From contig NC_015160.1 of NCBI RefSeq assembly GCF_000190535.1, positions 2,480,001 through 2,544,000 on the forward strand: a stretch of DNA of 64,000 nucleotides, written 5' to 3'. The first letter of the stretch is position 1; every line of letters begins with the position of its first letter. Origin of the DNA: Odoribacter splanchnicus DSM 20712 (GTDB lineage: Bacteria > Bacteroidota > Bacteroidia > Bacteroidales > Marinifilaceae). Below the pieces are notes generated by a model, which was given only the letters and a program-made list of their open reading frames with translations, was not told where the DNA came from and made no database searches. A program made the position numbers and the translations under genes. This document shows, piece by piece, positions 44,285 to 56,247 of this stretch.

Positions 44285-45004
44285 ATGACCATCATCACTG
44301 ATAGCGATTTACACGACAGTTTATGCCAAATCTGTATCGAAAGTCCTCATTCCTTACTCTCAGAACTAGGGTATGCGGCAAAACAAAAAATTATCGAAAC
44401 AACAGTCTGCATTTCCTATAAAAAAGGAGACCTGATTTATCAGGAAGGAGACATGCCGACAGGCTTACATTGTCTTTTGACGGGGAAAGCTAAAATTTAT
44501 AAAGAGGGCATCGGAGGACGCCAACAAATTGTTCGTATGGCCAAGCCGATCGGTTTTATCGGTTACAGAGCTTTCTTCGCCGAAGAAATACACATTGCTT
44601 CGGCTGAAGCTCTTGAAGATTCTATCGTTTGCCGGATTAAAACCGAATTGATCTTAGACATCGTCCGAACGACACCCGACCTGGCCATGAGTATTATCCG
44701 CGCACTGGCAACCGACCTCGGTTTTTCGCATCGTCGTACAGTAACCCTCACCCAAAAACATATCCGGGGACGTCTGGCTGAAGCTTTGCTGGTATTAAAG
44801 GAAACTTATGGCTACGAAGCCGATGGCTGTACGTTAAAAATTTGTCTCACCCGGGAAGATCTGGCCAACTTGTCCAACATGACCACGGCTAATGCTATCC
44901 GTACCCTTTCTAATTTTGCCACAGAAGGTATTGTCGGACTGAACGGCAAAAAAATCAAAATCATAGATAAAGAAAAACTCGAACAAATCAATAATCAGGG
45001 GTAA
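44285..45004 (+). CDS. Crp/Fnr-family transcriptional regulator
   Basis: 239 residues. The N-terminal cyclic-nucleotide-binding-like barrel (about 30-140: YKKGDLIYQEGDMPTGLHCL, GKAKIYKEG) is followed by the dimer helix and a C-terminal HTH_CRP (LTREDLANLSNMTTANAIRTLSNFATEGIV). N-terminal cysteines (SLCQICIESP) recall the FNR Fe-S motif, but only two are seen there, so an Fe-S cluster is not assured. It is nearly contiguous with nadE. Confidence 0.9.
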   Translation: MTIITDSDLHDSLCQICIESPHSLLSELGYAAKQKIIETTVCISYKKGDLIYQEGDMPTGLHCLLTGKAKIYKEGIGGRQQIVRMAKPIGFIGYRAFFAEEIHIASAEALEDSIVCRIKTELILDIVRTTPDLAMSIIRALATDLGFSHRRTVTLTQKHIRGRLAEALLVLKETYGYEADGCTLKICLTREDLANLSNMTTANAIRTLSNFATEGIVGLNGKKIKIIDKEKLEQINNQG

Positions 45005-45073
45005 ACCCGATCATCTCTACTCTTTTATAACCGATAAAGCAGCAAAAAACCGGACTAGAATAAATAGCTCAAA

Positions 45074-45167
45074 GGAGATACCCTTCTGAGAATTTAAATC
45101 ATACAATGAGGTATCTCCGTCTTAAGATCCGCTCTCCTAAAGCTCATGAGCCATTTACAAAAATGGC
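45074..45167. other. Two stem-loops in the intergenic region after the Crp/Fnr gene
   Basis: GGAGATACC (45074-45082) pairs with GGTATCTCC (45110-45118), and GCCATTT pairs with AAATGGC around 45150-45167. The second could terminate the minus-strand unit ending at 45194. No gene is seen in 45005-45193. Confidence 0.4.
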
Positions 45168-45193
45168 CCATTTAATCAGCTTAGGCTTCTGCT

Positions 45194-45526
45194 TTAATCA
45201 AGCAATCCTTCTTCTTTCAGAATCTTTTCTAATTTCCGGAAATGTTTTAGTTTCCAATCCGGATCTTCTTCACGAGGATAATCCGGATCTATTATCGGTT
45301 GATTCGTTTCAGAAAGAGGCTCGGAAGCTTTATCAAATTCAGCCACTTCCACCTCAAATTCTATGTCTTCACGTAATTTCAGGAATACACTAGCATAAGC
45401 ATGTCCTGAGCCACCTGCCTCAAGCGTAAATTTATTCTGCATAATACAAGAAGACAAGGTAACACCTCCATCGGGTAAACCAACTTTATAAGTCTTCTCT
45501 CCGTATTTAACAACTAATCCCTTCAT
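45194..45526 (-). CDS. Small protein of unknown function, last of the lipoprotein locus
   Basis: 110 residues, no signal peptide. The N-terminal half is beta-like (MKGLVVKYGEKTYKVGLPDG); the C-terminal part is charged (DYPREEDPDWKLKHFRKLEK). It overlaps the upstream gene by 4 bp and resembles it in plan: MKG start, beta region, then a Pro-acidic stretch and a lysine-rich helix ending KEEGLLD versus LEEEGKL. Probably paralogues. No function recognised; cytoplasmic partners of the secreted proteins upstream are one possibility. Confidence 0.65.
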   Translation of the reverse strand: MKGLVVKYGEKTYKVGLPDGGVTLSSCIMQNKFTLEAGGSGHAYASVFLKLREDIEFEVEVAEFDKASEPLSETNQPIIDPDYPREEDPDWKLKHFRKLEKILKEEGLLD

Positions 45527-45831
45527 AGTTTCCCTTCCTCCTCTAATTTCTTTTTCAATTTATAATACTCTTTCTTCATTTCCTCTCTATCGGAAGGATA
45601 TCTCATATGCAATGGAGAAGCAATATCAATCTCTCTAACCCGCACTTTAATCTTATCTCCCAGAGACATCTTTTTATTCATCCATATAAGATGATTCGAT
45701 TTTGAATCCATTCCTCCGATGTGCATATCATCCCCATCAGCATACCCTACACTTATGATTAAAGTAACCAAACTATCTGTCATTGCAACAATAGGAGCTG
45801 CATCATTAATACATATCTCAAAACCTTTCAT
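45523..45831 (-). CDS. Small protein of unknown function, paralogue of the next gene
   Basis: 102 residues, no signal peptide. MKGFEICINDAAPIVAMTDS begins a beta-rich half; the C-terminal helix is rich in Lys/Glu (EEMKKEYYKLKKKLEEEG). The stop overlaps the start of the following gene by 4 bp, so they are translated together. It is 12 bp after the Cys-rich lipoprotein gene. Confidence 0.65.
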   Translation of the reverse strand: MKGFEICINDAAPIVAMTDSLVTLIISVGYADGDDMHIGGMDSKSNHLIWMNKKMSLGDKIKVRVREIDIASPLHMRYPSDREEMKKEYYKLKKKLEEEGKL

Positions 45832-45843
45832 AATAATCCAATT

Positions 45844-46731
45844 TTACACTGGCCGAGGACAATCCCAAACACCGTGCTGTACTCTGCAAAATTCTAAGCA
45901 CCTTGCACAACACATTGTATATCCCCATCCCCCACTATGTTCCTTAGACCAAGGCCCTTTTTTATCCATACAATCCCTATATTTTTCTGCACATTCTGCC
46001 CGAAACTGGTCCGTATCCGACACACAAAGTACAGACATAATCAATGCAACTCCACCCACCATTACCTCCGAAACAGATACAACTATTTCGCCCATTTCAG
46101 TAAGCGTTCCAACAACATAAGGAGCAACTGCTGAATAAATGCTCCTGCAAGTTCCCCAGAAATCATCACCTCCTGATTCACTCCTTGTTTTAACCCTTCT
46201 CATTCGGAATTTAGTCTGAGGAGTAATAAGCATTTGTCCTTGTTTTTCAAGATTCTGAATTTCTCCTATTCCATAATACAAGGCAGACGTAATATAAAGT
46301 AACCTCTCCTGCTCTATTTCAGGAACCTGTTTAAAAATATCTTTATTGATATTGGCCAATCTATTGCCAAAGTCCTCGTAAGAAGTTGTTTCATCACATT
46401 CCTTCAATATCCGACGAATAAATTCAATTTGAATATGGGTCAGGTTACGATACCCTTCTATAAAAAGAAGTGAATTACCAAACATTTGATTTTGTGACAC
46501 TTTTGTTTTTATCATCCCTGGACTAGCCTGGGCCCAATCCTGATAAAATTGCTTTTTAAATTCAGGTGTGTTTTTAGCATTAGAATAATCTACACCTCTC
46601 TCATTTAAATTTATTACAGTCTGATGAATCTCATTGGCAACAGCCTTTCCAAATTTTTCAATATGAAGAGGAAAGTTAAGCTTATCTTCCAGACTTGGCT
46701 TCAGGAAATCATCATTCGAACATCCCTGCAA
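45844..46731 (-). CDS. Cys-rich lipoprotein-like gene lacking a normal start
   Basis: From TTG 46731 the frame encodes 295 residues. Upstream in frame only nine codons (reading YFISVFVIL) separate the lipobox LQGC from the TAG that ends the preceding gene, and there is no ATG or GTG. The signal peptide therefore seems to have lost its N-terminus. A helical domain (about 10-175) is followed by RVKTRSESGGDD (Arg 183), a hydrophobic stretch (about 200-238) and a tail with nine cysteines after residue 190. It may be translated by coupling from the upstream gene or be a decaying gene. Function unknown. Confidence 0.6.
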   Translation of the reverse strand: MQGCSNDDFLKPSLEDKLNFPLHIEKFGKAVANEIHQTVINLNERGVDYSNAKNTPEFKKQFYQDWAQASPGMIKTKVSQNQMFGNSLLFIEGYRNLTHIQIEFIRRILKECDETTSYEDFGNRLANINKDIFKQVPEIEQERLLYITSALYYGIGEIQNLEKQGQMLITPQTKFRMRRVKTRSESGGDDFWGTCRSIYSAVAPYVVGTLTEMGEIVVSVSEVMVGGVALIMSVLCVSDTDQFRAECAEKYRDCMDKKGPWSKEHSGGWGYTMCCARCLEFCRVQHGVWDCPRPV

Positions 46732-46755
46732 GATAACAAAGACAGAGATAAAATA

Positions 46756-47406
46756 CTAAAACTCTAGTAAAGATTTTGCAGTAATTTGCGATGTAATAAT
46801 ATCATGCATCATCAATTCTCCAGCCAATTTCAAATAGATCGAATATGGATAATTCAGAGAATCTACCAGTTCAGAGAATCCTGAGGATAAATATACACCT
46901 TGATTCAAAATTTCTTTTTGTTCCAATAAATTATTTAAAAGGGGGATTAGTTCTTTTTTATTCCTATGAAAATAGTTGGGCCAATGAAAATCAGTAGGTC
47001 CCAAATTATTTATTGCTTCTTTTGAGTACAAAAAAGTTTCTCTTGTTGCCCCTGGAATTAAGTCAACCAAATCTCCCTCCGGAGAAAATACACAAGTCAA
47101 AGGAGTAGTAACAGGACATAACCATTTTATATACCACTCATTTACGAAAACATTAATATCAGCCATATTATAAATGGCCTGTTGCGTCAGAAATTTGTAG
47201 CGATTTTGTAATCGTGAATAATATTCCTGAGACAAATGTTGCGAAGAGTCTATTAAAACAATACAAAATGGAAGATACTTATCTCTTGCAATATCACATA
47301 TTTCTTTAAATATTATATTATGATATATGGATGTATTTTTCTTATCACATCCCCCTAAACATACAATAGCCATTATTATCAAAATAATTCTCATAATTTG
47401 AATCAT
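46756..47406 (-). CDS. Lipoprotein with thioredoxin-like fold lacking CxxC
   Basis: 216 residues. The signal ends in a lipobox (VCLGGC). The middle looks like a thioredoxin fold: a helix with DKYLPFCIVLIDSSQ and later TTPLTCVFSPEGDLVDLIPG, the cis-Pro strand region. No CxxC is present, so redox activity is doubtful. Two close ATGs exist (47406, 47394). It heads the minus-strand locus 47406-45194, with the 11-bp tandem repeats upstream. Confidence 0.65.
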   Translation of the reverse strand: MIQIMRIILIIMAIVCLGGCDKKNTSIYHNIIFKEICDIARDKYLPFCIVLIDSSQHLSQEYYSRLQNRYKFLTQQAIYNMADINVFVNEWYIKWLCPVTTPLTCVFSPEGDLVDLIPGATRETFLYSKEAINNLGPTDFHWPNYFHRNKKELIPLLNNLLEQKEILNQGVYLSSGFSELVDSLNYPYSIYLKLAGELMMHDIITSQITAKSLLEF

Positions 47407-47490
47407 AAAATGAATAACCTACCAGAAAATATAAATTTTATGGTATAACCACCATAAACCAGCCTTTCAACAAAGGCTTACTACTACCAT

Positions 47491-47561
47491 CAAAATAGTA
47501 TAAAAGATAACAAAACAACAATAGTGAATGTTCAGAAAATGTTCGGAAAATGTTCGGAAAA
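47491..47561 (-). promoter_or_regulatory. 11-bp tandem-repeat regulatory site plus promoter, copy c
   Basis: Read on the minus strand: TTTTCCGAACA, TTTTCCGAACA, TTTTCTGAACA (plus 47561-47529), 6 nt, ATTG (47522-47519), 20 nt, CTATTTTG (47498-47491). The repeat unit, the 6-nt gap, ATTG and the 20-nt distance match copies a and b. The thioredoxin-like lipoprotein gene starts 85 nt downstream. Confidence 0.65.
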
Positions 47562-47719
47562 TACTAAGTGGGGAAAAATATAAATATTCCAAGCGGGTAA
47601 CACAATTATTTATAACACTCCTGGAAAGAAGTAGCGGACAAAATTTTCCGGAATATTTTTTCAGAAAAATATGGCAGCCTCTACAGCCGGAACATACAGG
47701 ATACTGGAGCCTAGACTCT

Positions 47720-47756
47720 AAAATAGCCCAGAAACTCCGTCCTCGTGGGCTATTTT
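47720..47756. terminator. Stem-loop upstream of the rRNA terminator
   Basis: A perfect 11-bp stem AAAATAGCCCA / TGGGCTATTTT with a 15-nt loop. It may be a back-up terminator for the rRNA operon or end a plus-strand transcript. The rest of 47562-47719 shows no gene. Confidence 0.55.
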
Positions 47757-47770
47757 CATAAACATAAAAA

Positions 47771-47800
47771 AAGCAGTCACAATATAAATCATGACTGCTT
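47771..47800 (-). terminator. rRNA operon terminator
   Basis: A 9-bp stem AAGCAGTCA / TGACTGCTT directly after 5S rRNA is followed on the minus strand by TTTTTTTATG. Confidence 0.85.
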
Positions 47801-47805
47801 TCATA

Positions 47806-47914
47806 ATTCGGCGCCAACCTACTCTCCCACCATAAGGCAGTACCATCGGCACTCAGGGGCTTAACTTCTCTGTTCGGAATGGAAAGAGGTGGATCCCCCC
47901 GGTTATAGACACCT
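47806..47914 (-). rRNA. rrf: 5S ribosomal RNA
   Basis: The minus strand contains the conserved 5S core (CCATTCCGAACAGAGAAGTT and TGGTACTGCC...GGGAGAGTAGG). Ends are approximate. Confidence 0.93.
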
Positions 47915-47976
47915 TTTAATATTTTCAATTCTATGATTACGTACCATCGAACACTCTTGCTCTGTAATCTTTAGTT

Positions 47977-48053
47977 TGGTAGCGAGAGGCGGGCTTGAAC
48001 CGCCGACCTCATGATTATGAATCATGCGCTCTAACCAGCTGAGCTACCTCGCC
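47977..48053 (-). tRNA. tRNA-Met (CAT)
   Basis: A 77-nt cloverleaf with encoded CCA: the 5' acceptor strand GGCGAGG pairs with TCTCGCT, D arm GCTCAGCTGGTTAGAGC, anticodon loop TTCATAA (CAT), T arm GGCGGTTCAAGCCCGCC. The first acceptor pair is G-U. It lies between 23S and 5S rRNA. Elongator type is likely because the initiator hallmarks (three G-C pairs in the anticodon stem) are absent. Confidence 0.92.
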
Positions 48054-48103
48054 GTTTTGACATTTACACCGGAAAGATAAAGAAGAATATACTCCGCTTA
48101 AAG

Positions 48104-50990
<2,887 letters not shown>

Positions 50991-51121
50991 TTTTATACTT
51001 TCAGCTTACTCGGAAATCATTAATGTCGTAAAACATTTATATAATTTCTGTTTTTGCTCATTGTTGTGGAATATATTTTTCCATCTTTCCAGTATGTCAA
51101 AGAACTGTTACTCTTGCGAGT

Positions 51122-51193
51122 ACTGACAGGTTAAAAGGAATCGAACCTTTTCATGTTCCGAAAACCTGTGCTTCCAGCCGCCCGGCTGTCAGT
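51122..51193 (-). other. Nested stem-loop with tRNA T-arm-like motif in the 16S-23S spacer
   Basis: The spacer (50991-51247) has no intact tRNA-Ile or tRNA-Ala. It contains an 8-bp outer stem (ACTGACAG 51122-51129 / CTGTCAGT 51186-51193) and a competing 7-bp stem (51126-51132 / 51163-51169). Inside the latter is a T-arm-like hairpin, AAAAGGTTCGATTCCTTTT on the minus strand. It could be a tRNA remnant or an rRNA-processing structure. Confidence 0.5.
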
Positions 51194-51247
51194 CTTTTTT
51201 TAAGGTTGAAGGTTTTTGCCAGCAAGTGCAGATAATAACTGATCTCC

Positions 51248-52775
<1,528 letters not shown>

Positions 52776-52931
52776 TAAAACTTTTTAAAATTATCTCTTT
52801 CGCTCAGTCATTATATCCGTTGAATCTCTTCTCGGACTCGCACTTGCTGTTTGTTTTCAAACCTTTCAATATCTTTAAGAACTCTTTTTGCTTCTCTTTT
52901 ACCCGCCCCACTTACGAGGCGAAAGCGGATG

Positions 52932-52964
52932 CAAAGATAAATACTTTTACATATTCCCTCCAAA
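52932..52964 (-). promoter_or_regulatory. rRNA promoter P1
   Basis: Minus-strand TATCTTTG (52939-52932) followed by CATCCGCTTTC; TTTG at 52964-52961, 21 bp upstream. Nearest of three tandem promoters to 16S. Confidence 0.7.
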
Positions 52965-53101
52965 TCTTTCCGCTACTTTTTTTCAAACTTTTTTTCGGTA
53001 ACCGCCGTAGAAGAAAGCTTCTGCAGGCTTCATCCGCAAAAGATGAAAAACACATCAGTCAAAATGTTTCAGAACGTCCGCTTCGTTTCGGAAAGCGGCT
53101 G

Positions 53102-53132
53102 CAAAGGTAAGGACTTTTTCATTACTTCCAAA
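53102..53132 (-). promoter_or_regulatory. rRNA promoter P2
   Basis: Minus-strand TTTG (53132-53129), exactly 19 bp, TACCTTTG (53109-53102), followed by CAGCCGCTTTC, nearly identical to the start of P1. Confidence 0.75.
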
Positions 53133-53283
53133 CTTTTCAAAAGAAATTTTTGAAGTTTTTTTTCAGAACCCGACCAGGGCAATATCCTGAAGAACTACAC
53201 ACAACCTAAAAACCTGTAAGCCAACACATCATACCCTCTCACCTCCTCCGTTTGTTCAATACATCGGTTCCTGATTTCGGCTG

Positions 53284-53316
53284 CAAAGATAGAACAATTA
53301 ATGCCCCATTTCCAAA
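53284..53316 (-). promoter_or_regulatory. rRNA promoter P3
   Basis: Minus-strand TATCTTTG (53291-53284) followed by CAGCCGAAATC; TTTG at 53316-53313, 21 bp upstream. Furthest promoter of the set. The remaining 52776-53510 region is leader/spacer with no gene seen. Confidence 0.7.
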
Positions 53317-53510
53317 TTTTTTACACACTTTTTTTCAAAAAAATGAACAACCACTACACAATACATTCATTATCAAACTATTATATTTATCTTATTTTAT
53401 TCCAAATTTCCATCGGTTCACGCTATTTATGGTTATTCATATTAATCGAATAGATTATATATATCGTATTTCGACCAGAATACCAACCTTCTTTCCATCA
53501 AGGCATAAAA

Positions 53511-53539
53511 AATCGTGCAAACCTACTATTTGCACGATT
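53511..53539 (-). terminator. yitT-family gene terminator
   Basis: An 11-bp stem AATCGTGCAAA / TTTGCACGATT is followed on the minus strand by TTTTTATG, 23 bp after the stop of the membrane protein gene. It separates glnS-yitT transcripts from the rRNA promoters. Confidence 0.85.
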
Positions 53540-53561
53540 CCCTTCGAATCTTCAGATTCGT

Positions 53562-54449
53562 TTACTTCACCCCCTTCACCTCTTCGAATCCTTTACCGAA
53601 CACTCCCATCACGGGAGCCATCGTCATAAACACATCCGGATCGATCTGCTTGGCAATGCGCAATACATCGGAAGCTTCGTGTTTACGGGCGACAATCAGG
53701 ATAATTTTCTTATCTTGTCCGGTGTACCAACCTTTAGCATCGATCAGAGTCACACCCCGATGTACCTGATTCGTCAGCTCACGGGCCACTTCATCATATT
53801 TATCAGTAAAGATAAAAAGCTGGGCCGACTGTGTTTTTCCGGTCAATACATAATCCACGGTAAAAGAAACGATTCCCATCATGACATAACCGTATATCAA
53901 TCCACCGAAGGCTTCCCGATCGACATGGTCGTATATCAGCAAAGTCATCGCAATGACACAGAAATCACATACCATCAATACCCGCCCCGGACTGACATTG
54001 TGGTATTTGGTCACCAACATCGCAATGATATCCGTACCTCCGGTACTTCCACCAACAGAGAGCGATACGCCGATACCGATACCGGTCAGCATTGCAGCGA
54101 TAATGGTACTCATAAATTTCTCGTCGGGTAAAATACCGTCCACAGGCATCAAGGGCTGCATAATACCCAGGAACACACTCCCGACAATGATAGCGAAAAT
54201 GGTTTTGATACCGAATTTCGGTCCCAATACCTTCATCGCAATAATCAGCAACAGGATATTCACCAAAAAATAACCGATACCTACCGGAATTTTGAACAAA
54301 TAGAATAATACAGTAGCAATACCTGTAGCTCCACCACCGACAATCTTATGAGGCACCAGGAAACCTGTTGCGGCAAAAGCATAAACCAACATACCGAATG
54401 AGATGATCAGGTATGGTTTCATCTCATTCCAAATGCTTTTATTCTTCAT
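53562..54449 (-). CDS. YitT family membrane protein (DUF161/DUF2179)
   Basis: 295 residues with five or six membrane helices in the first about 210 residues (YAFAATGFLVPHKIVGGGATGIA, VGGSTGGTDIIAML) and a C-terminal soluble DUF2179 domain (about 215-290: QLFIFTDKYDEVARELTNQ, VFMTMAPVMGVFGKGFE). The family is widespread; its transport role is not established. Directly adjacent to glnS on the same strand (stop of glnS to ATG without gap), so cotranscribed. Confidence 0.9.
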   Translation of the reverse strand: MKNKSIWNEMKPYLIISFGMLVYAFAATGFLVPHKIVGGGATGIATVLFYLFKIPVGIGYFLVNILLLIIAMKVLGPKFGIKTIFAIIVGSVFLGIMQPLMPVDGILPDEKFMSTIIAAMLTGIGIGVSLSVGGSTGGTDIIAMLVTKYHNVSPGRVLMVCDFCVIAMTLLIYDHVDREAFGGLIYGYVMMGIVSFTVDYVLTGKTQSAQLFIFTDKYDEVARELTNQVHRGVTLIDAKGWYTGQDKKIILIVARKHEASDVLRIAKQIDPDVFMTMAPVMGVFGKGFEEVKGVK

Positions 54450-56156
54450 TTATTTATTCATTTTTTGCCAGGTATCTTTGAGCGATACGGTACGATTGAT
54501 TACTAATTGTCCATCCGTTGAATCGGGATCTACACAAAAATATCCCAACCGCTGGAACTGAAAACGATCTCCAGGTTTAGCCCGTCTCATCGAGGATTCC
54601 AACTTACATCCTTTAAGTACTCTCAGTGAATCTTCATTGATAAACTCCTTAAAATCGACCTCCTTGTGTCCTGCCGGATCTTCATCCTTAAACAAACGAT
54701 CGTAAAGACGGACTTCAGCTTCGATAGCATCCGTTGCTGCCACCCAGTGCAAAGTACCCTTTACCTTCCGGTTACTGGCCTCCGTTCCACTACCACTTCG
54801 GGATTCCGGATCATAAGTACAATGGATCAAAGTGATATTTCCACCGGCATCTTTATCGACCCCTGTACATTTAATAATATAAGCACCTTTCAGGCGTACT
54901 TCCTGTCCCGGAGTAAGGCGGAAAAATTTCTTCGGCGCATCTTCCATAAAATCGTCTCGTTCGATGAAAAGTTCCCTGGCAAAAGCCACCTTACGCACTC
55001 CGGCATTCACATCTTCCGGATTATTCTCGATTTCCATATATTCCGTCTCTCCCTCAGGATAATTATCGATGACCACTTTCACCGGATCGAGCACTGCCAT
55101 CACCCGAGGAGCCGTCTTATTCAAATGTTCACGGACACAATATTCCAGCAACGCCATATCCACGACGATTTCCCGCCGGGCCACTCCCACCTTTTCAGCA
55201 AACATCCGAATAGATTCGGGGGTATAACCACGCCGGCGCAATCCGCAAATAGTCGGCATTCGGGGATCGTCCCAACCGGAAACATACTTTTTCTGTACCA
55301 ATTCCAACAAACGCCGTTTACTCATCACTGTATAATTCAGGTTGCGACGGGCGAATTCAATTTGCCGTGGCCGGTACTCGGTCGTTGTCAACTGATCCAG
55401 AAACCAATTGTAAAGCGGCCGATGAATCTCAAATTCCAACGTACAGATCGAATGAGTGATTCCTTCGAGATAGTCACTTTGTCCATGAGTAAAGTCGTAC
55501 ATCGGATAGATGCACCACCGATCACCGGTCCGATGATGGCTACAGTAGATAATCCGGTACATGATCGGGTCACGCATCAACATATTGGCAGCAGCCATAT
55601 CGATCTTAGCCCTCAACACCCGGCTACCTTCCGGGAACTCTCCATTTTTCATCCGCCGGAATAAATCCAGATTTTCTTCTACCGAACGATCCCGGTAAGG
55701 GCTATTCACTCCCGGTTCGGTAATTGTTTTTCTCCCGGCACTGATTTCTTCTGCTGTCTGATCGTCAACATAAGCCTTCCCCTCCAGGATCATCTGTTCG
55801 GCCCAATCATACAGCTGCTGGAAATAATCGGAAGCATACCTGACCGGTCCGTCCCATTGAAATCCCAGCCATTTTATATCCTCCTGAATTGCATCTGTAA
55901 ATTCCACATCCTCTTTAGAAGGATTGGTATCATCGAAACGCAAATTACACGCTCCATTATATTTTGCAGCCAACCCGAAATTGAGACATATTGAAGTAGC
56001 ATGTCCGATATGTAAATATCCATTCGGCTCCGGCGGGAAACGGGTATGTACTTTTCCCCCGTTTTTACCGGCAGCAATTTCCTCTTCAATAATCTGTTCA
56101 ATAAAATTCAAGGTCTTACCTTCTTCTGGTTCTACAATCATTTGATTTTTATCCAT
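54450..56156 (-). CDS. glnS: Glutaminyl-tRNA synthetase
   Basis: Start at ATG 56156 ([18 protein letters not shown]), 568 residues; the frame extension upstream starts at TTG. A class I synthetase: HIGH motif [16 protein letters not shown] (residues about 40-55), GlnRS-specific [14 protein letters not shown]-type [11 protein letters not shown], then the C-terminal anticodon-binding beta barrels. Direct charging of tRNA-Gln makes a GatCAB route for Gln unnecessary. Confidence 0.95.
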   Translation of the reverse strand: MDKNQMIVEPEEGKTLNFIEQIIEEEIAAGKNGGKVHTRFPPEPNGYLHIGHATSICLNFGLAAKYNGACNLRFDDTNPSKEDVEFTDAIQEDIKWLGFQWDGPVRYASDYFQQLYDWAEQMILEGKAYVDDQTAEEISAGRKTITEPGVNSPYRDRSVEENLDLFRRMKNGEFPEGSRVLRAKIDMAAANMLMRDPIMYRIIYCSHHRTGDRWCIYPMYDFTHGQSDYLEGITHSICTLEFEIHRPLYNWFLDQLTTTEYRPRQIEFARRNLNYTVMSKRRLLELVQKKYVSGWDDPRMPTICGLRRRGYTPESIRMFAEKVGVARREIVVDMALLEYCVREHLNKTAPRVMAVLDPVKVVIDNYPEGETEYMEIENNPEDVNAGVRKVAFARELFIERDDFMEDAPKKFFRLTPGQEVRLKGAYIIKCTGVDKDAGGNITLIHCTYDPESRSGSGTEASNRKVKGTLHWVAATDAIEAEVRLYDRLFKDEDPAGHKEVDFKEFINEDSLRVLKGCKLESSMRRAKPGDRFQFQRLGYFCVDPDSTDGQLVINRTVSLKDTWQKMNK

Positions 56157-56234
56157 AGTATTAAAACTTTCCCGGAAAAAACATTTTTCCAAGGGACAAA
56201 AGTAAGTAATTTATGAGAGTTTTAAAAGTTTACG

Positions 56235-56242
56235 TATATTTG
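56235..56242 (+). promoter_or_regulatory. Promoter -7 box just before the porin gene
   Basis: TATATTTG matches TAnnTTTG and ends 5 bp before the ATG at 56248, so transcription would start at or next to the start codon. Confidence 0.6.
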
Positions 56243-56247
56243 CAGCG

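Noticed and set aside
45106..45393. 95-codon plus-strand ORF after the Crp/Fnr gene
   Set aside because: It begins in hairpin sequence and runs antisense to the better-supported 45194-45526 gene, which overlaps its neighbour in the style of an operon.
47467..47928. 153-codon minus-strand ORF
   Set aside because: It overlaps 5S rRNA, the rRNA terminator and the 11-bp repeat region, so it is not a protein gene.
54666..55664. 332-codon plus-strand ORF inside glnS
   Set aside because: Antisense shadow of a complete glutaminyl-tRNA synthetase.
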